Under the pieces are notes generated by a model. The model worked only from the letters and a program-made list of their open reading frames with translations, was not told the DNA's origin and did no database searches. From a virus, in IMG/VR virus record IMGVR_UViG_3300035180_001778, positions 248,001-312,000 of that record: a DNA stretch of 64,000 bases, one strand, 5' to 3'. This document shows positions 46,683 to 54,848 of the stretch, one piece after another (positions within the stretch are counted from its first letter, which is position 1; each line of letters begins with the position of its first letter). Both the position numbers and the translations under genes were made by a program.

Positions 46683-46895
46683 CTACTCAAGATCGTCGAG
46701 GAGATGCTCCCAGCCGGTCGGTCTCTTGTCCGCCAGCTCTTGGAGCATCCCGATCTGGAATTCTTTCGCTTCTTCCTTCGTGATGTTTCCACTGGCGTAC
46801 TCGTACTCGACGCAGGGACACGAGCGGAACATGATCCGCCCGTTGCAAACGGGGCAGCGGACGGGAGGGCAATTCTTCCGTCCGTCTCGCATCAT
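46683..46895 (-). CDS. small zinc-binding protein with shared tail
   Basis: 70 residues. CPVCNGRIMFRSCPC forms a likely zinc site, a helical middle follows, and it ends RPTGWEHLLDDLE. It overlaps the end of the nucleotidyltransferase gene (46892). Confidence 0.65.
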   Translation of the reverse strand: MMRDGRKNCPPVRCPVCNGRIMFRSCPCVEYEYASGNITKEEAKEFQIGMLQELADKRPTGWEHLLDDLE

Positions 46896-48046
46896 AGCTG
46901 CTCCCACACCGTGAGGGCGGGCCGCGGAGCTGCCGCCCACGAAGGGGCCATGGACTCCTCGATGAGCTGCACACAGACCTCTTCCAGGCCCGCACGGTCC
47001 GGTTGCTGCGGGAGGAGGCTGGTCCTCATCAGCTCCGACAGCTCCGCATCCTGAGCCACAGCCCACGACACGAGTTCGTCGTAGGTCCACATCCCAGCTC
47101 GGATCTCCAGAAGCTCAGCAGCATCCGGCTTACGAACGAGTACGCCTTTTCCTGACAGGATTTCACGGCACATCCGGAGAAGCCTGACCAAGTGCATGGC
47201 GTGTTTGGTGTCGTACCCAAACTTCTCTTCCAGAGCGGCCCTTGCCGGGTTCCGGTTCTTCTTCCACTCCTGGTACTGAGACCAGGTCCGATGGGCCGCC
47301 GTGTACCTCCGCTCCTTGTCGAGCAGCTCGATGAAGTTCGTGTCGTACCCGACACTTCGAGCAGCCGCTTGCCAGGTGTTCACTTCGACGTCATCCCAGG
47401 ACCACTTGGTGACCTCCAAGAGACGCTCGGTGAACAGCTCCCGCATGCGGATCCGGGCCGGCTCGTCGAACTCCTCCATGTCCCGCCACCGCCAAGAATC
47501 GAGGACCTTGGTGATGGCAGAGGTTGCCGCTGCGAGCTGGTCGGCGGGGATGACCGTTCGCTCGGGAAGCCCGAACTCGGATCGCAAGGGCTGAGCCTTC
47601 GGGGGATCCTTGAGCCACTTGTAGTGTATGTTGATCCTCTTGAGCTGAGCGGTCGCGTACCCTGAGAACGTGTGTTTGGCCTTCCGCGAGAGGAAGCTGT
47701 CACGCTTCTCCCGGATGCGCTCCCACTCGGGGCTCAGGACCAGGTGATCGCTCGGGTCCGTGTAGAGCAGCTCCAAAACGTTGGGGTTGCAGTCGCACGC
47801 GAGGAGGAAGAACTTCCGGATGTCGAAGATCGTGAAATCCGGCTCGTGTTGCTCCGCTTGCTCGAAACGGTTGTGGGGCTGGAAGCCGAGGTAGTTCACC
47901 TTCGGGGCAATGCAGACCCCACGCAAGTCCAGGTCACTCGTCGGCAAGTTGGTGCCGTAGGCCTGGCTCCCGTGCCGAGTGATGAACAGGGTCCGCTGAG
48001 GAAGCCAGCCGAGGTTGCCCTTGTAGATGTTCCAGTCGAAGCTCAT
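46892..48046 (-). CDS. predicted nucleotidyltransferase
   Basis: 384 residues from ATG 48046. GSQAYGTNLPTSDLDLRGV (residues 25-43) is the G-S and D-x-D signature of the polymerase-beta nucleotidyltransferase superfamily, in the group of large bacterial and phage predicted transferases. The rest is helical. Substrate unknown; RNA end repair is one idea given the tRNA array. Ends ALTVWEQL. Confidence 0.8.
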   Translation of the reverse strand: MSFDWNIYKGNLGWLPQRTLFITRHGSQAYGTNLPTSDLDLRGVCIAPKVNYLGFQPHNRFEQAEQHEPDFTIFDIRKFFLLACDCNPNVLELLYTDPSDHLVLSPEWERIREKRDSFLSRKAKHTFSGYATAQLKRINIHYKWLKDPPKAQPLRSEFGLPERTVIPADQLAAATSAITKVLDSWRWRDMEEFDEPARIRMRELFTERLLEVTKWSWDDVEVNTWQAAARSVGYDTNFIELLDKERRYTAAHRTWSQYQEWKKNRNPARAALEEKFGYDTKHAMHLVRLLRMCREILSGKGVLVRKPDAAELLEIRAGMWTYDELVSWAVAQDAELSELMRTSLLPQQPDRAGLEEVCVQLIEESMAPSWAAAPRPALTVWEQL

Positions 48047-48065
48047 CCCCCATTTACACCAAGAG

Positions 48066-49029
48066 CTAGAAGCTCTCGTCGAGGTATTCCCACCACGACT
48101 TACGAGGAAGCTGGGGGCCCGAACAAGGGATCCACTTCTCATGGAGATCGCGGCCTTGAATGGTGATCCCTCGTCTGCTCGTGACCCACATGTTCCAATG
48201 TCGAACGATGGCCCGAGTCCCCTCCCAAACGGAAGCTACTTGAGCGTAGATCCGCTCCCTGTTCTTGTCCCGGCGGAAAGCCCACACCCCAGGCTTGCAC
48301 CACTCGGGGATAGGGAGAGGCGGCTTCGGGACATGAATGAGAGGATGCCCACCCTCACGAACGAAGGAGATGTCGCGGAAGTTGATCTCGTCGTCGTAGT
48401 AGACCGCGTGCTCGGTTCGGCCTCGAATACGCAGTTCGGATCCCACACTTGTAGCAAGCTCACGGGAAAAGATCGGGAGCGCCCCATTGGGCAACTGCTC
48501 AACCTGGAAGATGCGTCGAGCAATCCCCTGATAGTCACGCGCTCGGAAGATGGGCGCGGCCATCGATCTGGCTAGGCTACTTCGCCCCTCTGCCGAGTTC
48601 ATGAAGTTGGAGATGATGCTCTCTCGAAGGGACTGATGTAGTTGGGTTCCCACCGCAACAGCGCTGTCCGAGAGCATCCGGAATGGGACTGTGCATCCCA
48701 TCGAGAGACTTCGAGCCGCTGTCTCGAAGTCCATAGCTATCAGCGACACAATTCCCGGAGGCATATCGGGAACACGGATCGGAGCTGGGGGATTCCCTCG
48801 GCGGTAGGCCCCGTTGTTCGTTCCGGGCCCGAATTCTTCGAGGGTGCTGAGAAGGTTCCGGTCTTTGGGCCCCGCTTCACTCCAGAAGTAGACCTTGGCA
48901 CGGAAGAGGTTCGCCGAAGGCTTCAGGTTGTCGACTCGCCGGGTGTTTGGATCCAGGCGGAGAGAAGCGACCCCGTCTTGAAATGGAACGCGACTTCCGG
49001 GGGCAGCTCAGATCCCACACCAAAGGCAT
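48066..49029 (-). pseudogene. hypothetical protein with a poly-C frameshift near its start
   Basis: From ATG 49029, MPLVWDLSCP runs into a five-C run (48999-49003 on the plus strand); deleting one base gives a continuous protein of about 320 residues through VASLRLDPNTRRV and YYDDEINFRDISF to KSWWEYLDESF. The shorter version would start at ATG 48734. Probably a sequencing error or slippage. Ends with the shared tail. Confidence 0.6.
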
Positions 49030-49050
49030 GGGCGGAGCTACACCAGAAAT

Positions 49051-49419
49051 CTAGCCGAGGGCCTCTTCGCTCTGTTGCCCGCGCTGCTTCTTGGCCACGA
49101 CGTGGAACCCGAGCTTGACCTTCCCGCTCGTGAGGAGCGCGGTCATTCTCTCTTGCTTCCCCTCGCGGGAGATGTAGGGGGAGAGCCGGACAGCCTCGAA
49201 CATCGTCGCTGCTTGCAGCTCGGTGAGCTTCGCGATGTTGGCGGTGAACTCGGCGGTCATGTAGTCGCCTGCCACCTCGACGGGGGCATAGAGCCCAGCC
49301 CCATCGACCACGTAGGCCTTCCCATCGCGGCGCTCGACCCGATCGATCCCAAAACGGAAATCGAGGATCCCCTGGGGAGTAAGGTGTTTCTTTCCGGTAG
49401 TTTGGCGTTGTTTCGTCAC
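49051..49419 (-). CDS. hypothetical protein
   Basis: 122 residues (MTKQRQTTGKKHLTPQGILDFRFG). Strand-rich first half, helix ANIAKLTELQAATMFEAVR. The promoter is 9 bases upstream and is divergent from the HicA-like gene's promoter. Confidence 0.68.
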   Translation of the reverse strand: MTKQRQTTGKKHLTPQGILDFRFGIDRVERRDGKAYVVDGAGLYAPVEVAGDYMTAEFTANIAKLTELQAATMFEAVRLSPYISREGKQERMTALLTSGKVKLGFHVVAKKQRGQQSEEALG

Positions 49420-49428
49420 GGAGCATTC

Positions 49429-49454
49429 TACACCGGGACGCCTTCCACGATCAA
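49429..49454 (-). promoter_or_regulatory. TTGATC-N16-TGTA promoter (divergent pair)
   Basis: Exact motif before 49419; nearly abuts the opposing promoter. Confidence 0.78.
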
Positions 49455-49458
49455 CCAG

Positions 49459-49484
49459 TTGATCCCCTGCTCGATCTATTTGTA
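49459..49484 (+). promoter_or_regulatory. TTGATC-N16-TGTA promoter (divergent pair)
   Basis: Exact motif 8 bases before ATG 49493. Confidence 0.78.
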
Positions 49485-49492
49485 GTGAGGGG

Positions 49493-49708
49493 ATGACCTT
49501 TCAACAGATCACCGCCCGGGCAAAAACCCAGAATTTCAAGGTAGAGAAGACATCTGGGGGACACTGGAAATTCACACCCCCAACGAAGGGGGCCGAGATC
49601 GTGATCACGTCGGGAACCCCGAGCGATCATCGATCCATAGACAATTTCCTGGCACGCATGCGTCGGAGCGGGTTCAACGACGGCCGACGTCGTCAGCATC
49701 ACGGCTGA
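49493..49708 (+). CDS. HicA-like double-stranded-RNA-binding-fold protein
   Basis: 71 residues. GGHWKFTPP near residue 22 carries the HicA histidine and KGAEIVITSGTPSDHRSIDNFLARMRRSGF the rest of the small fold. HicA proteins are mRNA-cutting toxins, but phages often carry stand-alone versions. No HicB partner is seen. Confidence 0.65.
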   Translation: MTFQQITARAKTQNFKVEKTSGGHWKFTPPTKGAEIVITSGTPSDHRSIDNFLARMRRSGFNDGRRRQHHG

Positions 49709-49710
49709 GT

Positions 49711-49738
49711 CTTGGGGGATCGGTGTAAGATCCCCAAG
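49711..49738 (+). terminator. hairpin before the next start
   Basis: CTTGGGGGATC and GATCCCCAAG pair around GGTGTAA just before ATG 49739. Confidence 0.5.
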
Positions 49739-50002
49739 ATGGACAAGATGCGCGTCGTGCCATGGCAATCCGTCCGAGACGGATCGGTGTCCTGGAAGGC
49801 GGTCAAGTGTAGAAGGTGTCACGTCTGGGACGGAACCTCCTACGCGGGCCAGCCCGAAGGGCCTGAGCTAGCCATCATCAAGCTCGAAGATCACTTCCTG
49901 GAGATGCAGTGCCGGGCCACGCTCTTCGATGGCAAGTGGGAGTTCCTGTGGAACTTGCATCTGTTCCTGTGGGCCCCGAAGACGGCTTGGGAACAGCTCT
50001 AA
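49739..50002 (+). CDS. hypothetical protein with shared tail
   Basis: 87 residues from ATG 49739. CRRCHVW near residue 25 is an unpaired zinc-like pair; the end APKTAWEQL matches the tail of the nucleotidyltransferase (ALTVWEQL). Confidence 0.65.
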   Translation: MDKMRVVPWQSVRDGSVSWKAVKCRRCHVWDGTSYAGQPEGPELAIIKLEDHFLEMQCRATLFDGKWEFLWNLHLFLWAPKTAWEQL

Positions 50003-50011
50003 GGAGTATGT

Positions 50012-50419
50012 GTGTTTGGTACCCTCGTAGCGAAGTCTGGGAGTTTCAAGATCGGTTCAGGTGAATTCGAGTTCACTCGTGTGGAGACCCCCACCCGCAA
50101 GGGAGTAATACACTGGGATCGTGTTTCGTGCGAAGTGCTTACTTTTACTGCGGCGGGGGAATACTTCTTCCTTGGGGGAAAGGAGGTTTCAGCTTCTCTC
50201 GACGAGTTCTCCGCCGTCGCGAATGAAGAAGACGAGTTTTACGAGGGCCCGTTTCTGCTTCTTCGAGGAGAACAACCTGAAGTCAGGGAGGGGGCAACAC
50301 AGATTCTTCATCTGGTGCTTGCGCGTGTTCTTACGTACCCGTCGGAAATGTCCCAGACGGAGTTGTTTGACGCTGTACGATCGGTTGATCGGAATCCCTC
50401 TCGATCTGTAGGAGACTGA
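50012..50419 (+). CDS. hypothetical protein (GTG start)
   Basis: 135 residues. AAGGAG at 50002-50007 precedes GTG 50012, one of the few clear ribosome sites in the plus-strand set. Beta-rich (FKIGSGEFEFTRVETP). No family recognised. The next promoter overlaps its last codons. Confidence 0.62.
   Translation: MFGTLVAKSGSFKIGSGEFEFTRVETPTRKGVIHWDRVSCEVLTFTAAGEYFFLGGKEVSASLDEFSAVANEEDEFYEGPFLLLRGEQPEVREGATQILHLVLARVLTYPSEMSQTELFDAVRSVDRNPSRSVGD
50385..50410 (+). promoter_or_regulatory. TTGATC-N16-TGTA promoter
   Basis: Exact motif 11 bases before ATG 50422. Confidence 0.78.
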
Positions 50420-50421
50420 CC

Positions 50422-50718
50422 ATGTACGACATTGTCAAAGGCACCCGCATTCGGGCCGAAGTCTTCAGAGCAAAGGAGCTGGGCACGTACTCCATCGCTG
50501 GAGCCCAACCCAAGGTGATTGGCGACTTCATCACCGTCGTGGGCAAGGTGACGCACATCTACGGCGACCACCCCACGGCTCCGACCAAGTACGAGATCCA
50601 CGTCCAGCCGGATGACGGTGGGCCTGAAGTCGTCATCGGCGAGAGCTGCATCCGCGCGATTCAGCCCGCGCGCGATTCAGCCCGCGGTCGGTTGATCCGA
50701 AACCTCCTACTCCTGTAG
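50422..50718 (+). CDS. SH3-like small protein, end altered by a tandem duplication
   Basis: 98 residues, beta-rich (IRAEVFRAKELGTYSIAG). A 16-bp tandem duplication (about 50655-50687) shifts the frame; with one copy the protein would end IQPAVG at the TGA inside the next promoter's TTGATC box. As given it reads through the promoter to TAG at 50716-50718. Confidence 0.6.
   Translation: MYDIVKGTRIRAEVFRAKELGTYSIAGAQPKVIGDFITVVGKVTHIYGDHPTAPTKYEIHVQPDDGGPEVVIGESCIRAIQPARDSARGRLIRNLLLL
50655..50687. repeat. 16-bp tandem duplication
   Basis: GCGATTCAGCCCGCGC occurs twice in tandem. Confidence 0.85.
50692..50717 (+). promoter_or_regulatory. TTGATC-N16-TGTA promoter
   Basis: Exact motif 9 bases before ATG 50727. 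Confidence 0.78.
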
Positions 50719-50726
50719 AGACGAAC

Positions 50727-52055
50727 ATGCGATTCCCCCTCTCCCTCGACTGTACCAACCTTCCCAACTGGGGTGCCCGTGAGGGTATCCGCAAGCTTCT
50801 CCAGAACGGGGTCGACGCCGAAACGGAGTTCTCCGCTCCCCTCAACGTGAGCTACCGCAAGGAAACGGCCAAGCTCGTCATCAAGAACGACGGGACCGTG
50901 ATCCCGCTCAAGGCTCTTCTCACGGGCTTCACCACGAAGCGTGGCAAGAAGGGTCTTCGCGGCCAGTACGGCGAGGGTCTCCCCCAAGGCGTGCTCTCGC
51001 TCCTCCGAGCGGGGCATTCGGTGAAGATCCGCTCGGGGTCCGAAGTCTGGGTCCCCAGCATCGAAGCTCACGAGCAAGCGGGAGCGGACGTTCTGGTCTT
51101 CAACATCTCGAAGGGGCACAAGGACGAGAACCGGGTTGCCATCGAGATCGGCAACATCTCGGAAGAGACCTACAAGGCCCTTCCGGAGCACTTCCTGTTC
51201 TTGTCGAAGGAGACGACCAGCGACCGCGTGAAGACGTCCATGGGTACGCTCCTGCTCGACAAGCGCTATGCTGGCAACATCTACGCGCAGGGCATCTGGG
51301 TCTGCAACGACCCCAAGCTCACCATGGGCTACGACTTCTCGGACATCGAGACGGATCGTGATCGGAAGATGGTCGCCAGCTACGACCTCCAGCTCCACTG
51401 CCGTCGCGTCTGGCAAGAGGCTCTGGCCACGCGGCCGGACCTCGTGAAGAAGTTCATCGTGCTCCTCAACGAGCAAGCTCCGGACGTCGAGGGTATCGAC
51501 GCCTACAGCACCTACGCCTTCTCGGATGAAGTGAAGACTGCCGTGGCGGCCGACTTCACGGAGAAGCACGGCAAGGACGCCGTCCCGGTTCGGTCGCTTC
51601 TGGAGAGCGCCGAAGTCGAGCACCTCGGCCGCACGGGTCGCATCGTCCCCATGCCCCTCAAGGCGATCCTGGAGTCCGTGCTCGGGACGGTCGAGCAAGT
51701 CAAAGAGCGGTTCCGCTCGGAGGCGCAGCGGCTCTACGGCTGGTCGGAGCTGGGTGTGGTCGAGAAGACGCACCTGGAGCAGGCCATCGCCCTCGTGACC
51801 AAGGAAGAGGAGGTCACTCTCGGGGACATCGACATCACGGACTTCCGCGATCCGGGTCTCCGCGGCCTCTACCGCGACGGGAAGATCCTGCTCTCGAAGA
51901 GCATCCTGGCGGATCGGGATCTGACGCTTCGGGTTCTCGTTCACGAAGTCGCGCACCGTTCGGGAGGCGACGGCGAGAAGGGTCACGTCTCCGAGATCGA
52001 GCGCATCTGGGCCGGGATCACTGGCCAGCTCCGCAACCTGGTGGGTAACGTCTGA
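50727..52055 (+). CDS. GHKL ATPase fused to a zinc metallopeptidase-like domain
   Basis: 442 residues. An Hsp90-type ATP site in the first 100 residues: REGIRKLLQNGVDAE (N-box helix), IKNDGT, and LRGQYGEGLPQGVLSLL (glycine loop). The C-terminus has LVHEVAHRSGGDGEKGH with HEVAH at 406-410, a zincin signature. The middle is alpha/beta. GHKL enzymes use ATP to drive shape changes (Hsp90, MutL, gyrase, Morc). The pairing with a protease motif suggests an ATP-controlled protease or chaperone; inference. Confidence 0.75.
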   Translation: MRFPLSLDCTNLPNWGAREGIRKLLQNGVDAETEFSAPLNVSYRKETAKLVIKNDGTVIPLKALLTGFTTKRGKKGLRGQYGEGLPQGVLSLLRAGHSVKIRSGSEVWVPSIEAHEQAGADVLVFNISKGHKDENRVAIEIGNISEETYKALPEHFLFLSKETTSDRVKTSMGTLLLDKRYAGNIYAQGIWVCNDPKLTMGYDFSDIETDRDRKMVASYDLQLHCRRVWQEALATRPDLVKKFIVLLNEQAPDVEGIDAYSTYAFSDEVKTAVAADFTEKHGKDAVPVRSLLESAEVEHLGRTGRIVPMPLKAILESVLGTVEQVKERFRSEAQRLYGWSELGVVEKTHLEQAIALVTKEEEVTLGDIDITDFRDPGLRGLYRDGKILLSKSILADRDLTLRVLVHEVAHRSGGDGEKGHVSEIERIWAGITGQLRNLVGNV

Positions 52056-52195
52056 TGCTGATGTACGTTCTTTCGGGTGTGATCGGAGGGGTCATCGGAT
52101 CCCTCCTCACGGGGGCGGTTGCCTACTACCTCATCAACAAAGTCCTCGCAGGGGTCTTGAAGGCCTTCGGGGACATCAAGACGAGCGCGAAATGA
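52055..52195 (+). CDS. 46-residue membrane peptide
   Basis: MLMYVLSGVIGGVIGSLLTG then AVAYYLINKVLAGVLKAFGD: a glycine-rich transmembrane helix with a basic tail. The ATG overlaps the GHKL stop (TGATG), so it is co-translated. Resembles small phage holin-like or anchor peptides; role unknown. Confidence 0.65.
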   Translation: MLMYVLSGVIGGVIGSLLTGAVAYYLINKVLAGVLKAFGDIKTSAK

Positions 52196-52562
52196 AACCC
52201 GATAAAACGTGCAACGACCCTCCCGAGGTACCGACGGAGCCCGTGTTTCAGACGGTGCTCTACCAGAGCTGGGAGGAGAGCGAGCGTGGCTGGGGGAGGC
52301 GGCCTGATGGGTTCTCCCTGCATCTCCCTGCATCTCCCTGCATCTCACCGCAGCCCATCGGAAAGAGTATCTCGCGGCACTCAACAAGAACAAGCTGTCC
52401 TACGTGCCGGATGAGTACGAAACTCCGGCCGGCGAGCCGATCGAAGTCGAGGTCCCTGTCGAGGTCGTGCGCTACCTCCGCGAAAAAGGCGGGAATATCC
52501 GCAGCTACGAGAAGGTGGCGATCGTCACCCGCCGGATGTTGACGGGCTTCAAGATCGGCTGA
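52192..52562 (+). pseudogene. protein broken by a 10-bp triplet repeat
   Basis: The frame begins MKPDKTCNDPPEV and reaches three tandem copies of CTGCATCTCC (about 52317-52346). With one copy (or four) the frame continues LTAAHRKEYLAALNKNKLSY and EVPVEVVRYLREKGGNIRS to TGA at 52560-52562, about 116 residues. With three copies it is out of frame. A candidate slippage switch. Start overlaps the peptide stop. Confidence 0.65.
52317..52346. repeat. 10-bp unit repeated three times
   Basis: CTGCATCTCC in three tandem copies. Confidence 0.85.
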
Positions 52563-52581
52563 CGAAATTCTCAGAGCGAGG

Positions 52582-52607
52582 TTGATCGGTGGCAGCCTCG
52601 CTCTGTA
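52582..52607 (+). promoter_or_regulatory. TTGATC-N16-TGTA promoter
   Basis: Exact motif 8 bases before ATG 52616. Confidence 0.78.
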
Positions 52608-52615
52608 GAGAACCC

Positions 52616-52912
52616 ATGAGCCGCAACCTACATGTCGAGACCACCATCCTCGTTGACCGTGATGGTGAAGAAGTGGAAGTCACGCTGAAGGGCGAGGTTT
52701 CCCCCGGGGTTGCAGGCCGTTACACGGGCGCCCCCGAGAACTGCTACCCCTCCGAGGACCCGGAAGTCCAGGACTACTCGGCGACCGTTGATGGCCAGCC
52801 CTTCGAGCTGGACGCGGACGAGAAGAAGGACGCCGAAGAGGCCCTGATCGATAGGGCCAGCGAAGACGACCTCTGCGGTCCGGACGGCGATTCGGACGAC
52901 GCCGACTACTGA
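52616..52912 (+). CDS. acidic hypothetical protein
   Basis: 98 residues from ATG 52616. Beta-rich start (HVETTILVDRDGEEVEVTLKGEV) and a very acidic end (DLCGPDGDSDDADY). Could be a DNA mimic or metal binder; no proof. Confidence 0.65.
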   Translation: MSRNLHVETTILVDRDGEEVEVTLKGEVSPGVAGRYTGAPENCYPSEDPEVQDYSATVDGQPFELDADEKKDAEEALIDRASEDDLCGPDGDSDDADY

Positions 52913-53032
52913 AAGAAAGAGGACGCGAATGCTCGCTCTACTACAGTTTGCCCCGCGCTGAAAACGGGGCTGAAAGGGCTGACAACCCCGGAACCTACGT
53001 GCGGCGCACATGTAGGCCCGACGATGAAGAAA
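52913..53032 (+). other. intergenic stretch with two hairpins
   Basis: GCCCCG/CGGGGC and CCTACGTGCG/GCACATGTAGG; no coding frame. Possibly a regulatory or small RNA. Confidence 0.35.
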
Positions 53033-53072
53033 GCCGGGAGATCGTGGGATCTCCCGGCTTTCTTCATTTCCA
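53033..53072 (+). terminator. rho-independent terminator
   Basis: GAAAGCCGGGAGATC and GATCTCCCGGCTTTC pair around GTGG, then TTCATTTCC. Confidence 0.8.
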
Positions 53073-53111
53073 AGGGTCCGCCGCAGACTTTCGAAAAGTA
53101 TCGCGAGTGAG

Positions 53112-53137
53112 TTGATCGGGACGACCCACAAAGTGTA
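53112..53137 (+). promoter_or_regulatory. TTGATC-N16-TGTA promoter
   Basis: Exact motif 29 bases before ATG 53167; an AGGAG follows, so this message has a leader. Confidence 0.72.
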
Positions 53138-53166
53138 CAGGAGACAAGAAAGACGAGGATACGAAA

Positions 53167-54102
53167 ATGACGAAGCCGACCACGAAGAAGACCAAGACCT
53201 CCGGCCGCTCCGCGACGCAGCGGATGACCGACAGCAAGATCGACGCGACGGCGGGTTCGATCGTGAACGTCCCGGTGAACGACATAACGTTCGCCCCCAA
53301 GGGTTCGGCTCTGGCCCACCCCCGCGAGCACTACCCGATCAACGAGGCCCTTCGCGACGACATCGTCAAGAACGGCGTGCAGAAGCCGATCAAGGTTCGC
53401 GACGACGGGAACGACTCGAACGGCAAGCGGATCCTGACCTTGGTTGACGGCGCTCAGCGGACCATCAACGGCAAGGCGGCTCAGGCCATCCTTGTGGAGC
53501 GCGGGCTCCTCGCGAAGGCTGGCAACGTCCTCCGCGTCAAGGTGGTGTTCGTCACGGGGAGCGATGCGGAGTGCCTCCTGGAGCGTCTCCGGAGCAACAC
53601 CGACCCGCTGAAGGTGGCCGACAGCCTCAGCGTGCTCTCCGCCACCTTCATTCAGCTCGACCTGCTGGGTGTGTCCGTTTCGGAGATGGTCGCGGTCGCC
53701 CCCAAGGGCATCGGGCCCCGGGAGATCGACGCTCTCCTCCGCTTCGGCAACCTCCTCCCGGAGGTTCAGATCCGGTTCGACAACGGCTCGGCTCCGGTCG
53801 GGCTCCTCTCCGCGGTGCTCGATGCCTCGCGGAACGAGCAGGGGAAGAAGCTCGACGAGCTGCTCTCCGCTGGGGTGAAGACCGGGAAGGGCGCCACGCG
53901 GGCCCAGAACAAGGCGGATGGCAAGACGGAGCGCCCGCATCCCGCCAAGGTCCGGAAGCTCATCGCGGCTCTGGAGGCTCTCCCGGGTAGCACGCAAGTC
54001 GAGGGGATCATCCTCGGCCTCAAGCTCTCGCTCGGAGAGAACTTCCCCCTTCACCTCCCCAAGGACGTGAAGGACGCTCTCTCGGGAGTTCTGAGCAAGT
54101 GA
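53167..54102 (+). CDS. ParB/Srx-fold protein
   Basis: 311 residues. VPVNDITF, INEALRDDIVKNGVQKPIKVRDDG and LVDGAQRTINGKAA match the ParB N-terminal (ParB/Srx nuclease-like) fold. A helical middle follows. Such phage proteins act in DNA segregation, transcription or as nucleases. ATG follows an AGGAGACAAG site. No parA gene nearby. Confidence 0.72.
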   Translation: MTKPTTKKTKTSGRSATQRMTDSKIDATAGSIVNVPVNDITFAPKGSALAHPREHYPINEALRDDIVKNGVQKPIKVRDDGNDSNGKRILTLVDGAQRTINGKAAQAILVERGLLAKAGNVLRVKVVFVTGSDAECLLERLRSNTDPLKVADSLSVLSATFIQLDLLGVSVSEMVAVAPKGIGPREIDALLRFGNLLPEVQIRFDNGSAPVGLLSAVLDASRNEQGKKLDELLSAGVKTGKGATRAQNKADGKTERPHPAKVRKLIAALEALPGSTQVEGIILGLKLSLGENFPLHLPKDVKDALSGVLSK

Positions 54103-54122
54103 ACGGAAGAGGGGTGCGGAGG

Positions 54123-54148
54123 TTGATCCTCCCACCCCTCTTGGTGTA
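54123..54148 (+). promoter_or_regulatory. TTGATC-N16-TGTA promoter for a plus-strand tRNA
   Basis: Exact motif 12 bases before the tRNA 5' end at 54161. Confidence 0.75.
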
Positions 54149-54160
54149 CGTAGAAGTAAC

Positions 54161-54233
54161 GCTCCCGTAGCTCAATTGGCTGAGCAGCGGATTTCAAATC
54201 TGTTGTATAGGGGTTCGAGTCCCCTCGGGAGCA
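54161..54233 (+). tRNA. tRNA with UCA anticodon (UGA-reading)
   Basis: 73 nt. Acceptor GCTCCCG/CGGGAGC perfect, D-arm GCTC/GAGC, T-arm GGGG/CCCC, anticodon stem GCGGA/TCTGT with loop TTTCAAA: U33, anticodon TCA. It reads UGA. It lacks the long variable arm and 8-bp acceptor of selenocysteine tRNA. G1-C72 and A73 do not match bacterial Trp (A1-U72, G73). An alternative pairing giving CAA (Leu) pairs worse. The only plus-strand tRNA seen. Confidence 0.75.
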
Positions 54234-54246
54234 TTCGGAGAAGACA

Positions 54247-54534
54247 ATGAGCGCAACGACGGACGACGAAGATCGAAAAAAGGCACCTCTCCGAAAGGTC
54301 TTCTCGATCTACTGGTACGTGAAGGCCGAGGGGGTGGTGTTCGGCCCTAACTGGGGGGACTACACGGATATCAATCCTGCGGTACACGACCATGGCTCTG
54401 ATCCCATCGTTGAGAACAGACTCGGGATGTACCAACCCTCAGATATCCTCGAAGCCAAGGAGATCCTGCGATCCAAAGGCTTCAAGAACGTTCGCGCCGT
54501 GAAGGTCACGGTCTATCGGAAGCAGCGGGGCTAG
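54247..54534 (+). CDS. hypothetical protein
   Basis: 95 residues, beta-rich (VFSIYWYVKAEGVVFGPNWGDY) then helix (SDILEAKEILRSKGF). The fold order resembles small ACT- or ferredoxin-like phage proteins; not recognised. Shares the tRNA's promoter region, so it may be co-transcribed with it. Confidence 0.65.
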   Translation: MSATTDDEDRKKAPLRKVFSIYWYVKAEGVVFGPNWGDYTDINPAVHDHGSDPIVENRLGMYQPSDILEAKEILRSKGFKNVRAVKVTVYRKQRG

Positions 54535-54848
54535 ACCAGCGCGAGAGGAAGTCTCTGAAGGAGCTTCCTGCCATTCGGCTCGATGGCAATGGCCGTCATC
54601 TCATTCTGCCGATCGGGTTCATGGAAGACCGAGCACTTGATGTCTCGGTCTTCTGCCTTTTGTACCAGCTTCCTGAGCGCCATCTCATCCGGCACGGCCT
54701 TGAGGATGAGGTAGTTCGAGGTCTTGTACCACTCCCGATCGATCTCGGGATGTTGGTCGACGAACTCCCGGAAAGCGTGAGCCGCTTGAATGGCCTGTTG
54801 CCCGGCGGGAAGGTCGCTGCGTGTGACGAGGAAGAGCTTCTGATTCAC
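54531..54848 (-). CDS. pth2: peptidyl-tRNA hydrolase 2 (PTH2)
   Basis: 105 residues. KLFLVTRSDLPAGQQAIQAAHA at the N-terminus and KCSVFHEPDRQNEMTAIAIEP later are the signature segments of the PTH2 family, found in archaea, eukaryotes and some phages. It frees tRNA from abandoned peptidyl-tRNA, which fits the tRNA array and tmRNA. Stop overlaps the end of the opposite gene. Confidence 0.85.
   Translation of the reverse strand: MNQKLFLVTRSDLPAGQQAIQAAHAFREFVDQHPEIDREWYKTSNYLILKAVPDEMALRKLVQKAEDRDIKCSVFHEPDRQNEMTAIAIEPNGRKLLQRLPLALV

Noticed and set aside
50661-51986. 441-codon minus-strand frame opposite the GHKL gene
   Set aside because: Antisense shadow of a gene with clear motifs and a promoter.
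52906-54135. 409-codon minus-strand frame opposite the ParB-like gene
   Set aside because: Antisense shadow; it also spans a terminator and a promoter.
54161-54233. Selenocysteine tRNA for the UCA anticodon
   Set aside because: It is 73 nt with a short variable loop and a 7-bp acceptor, unlike selC; no selA/selB gene or SECIS is visible.
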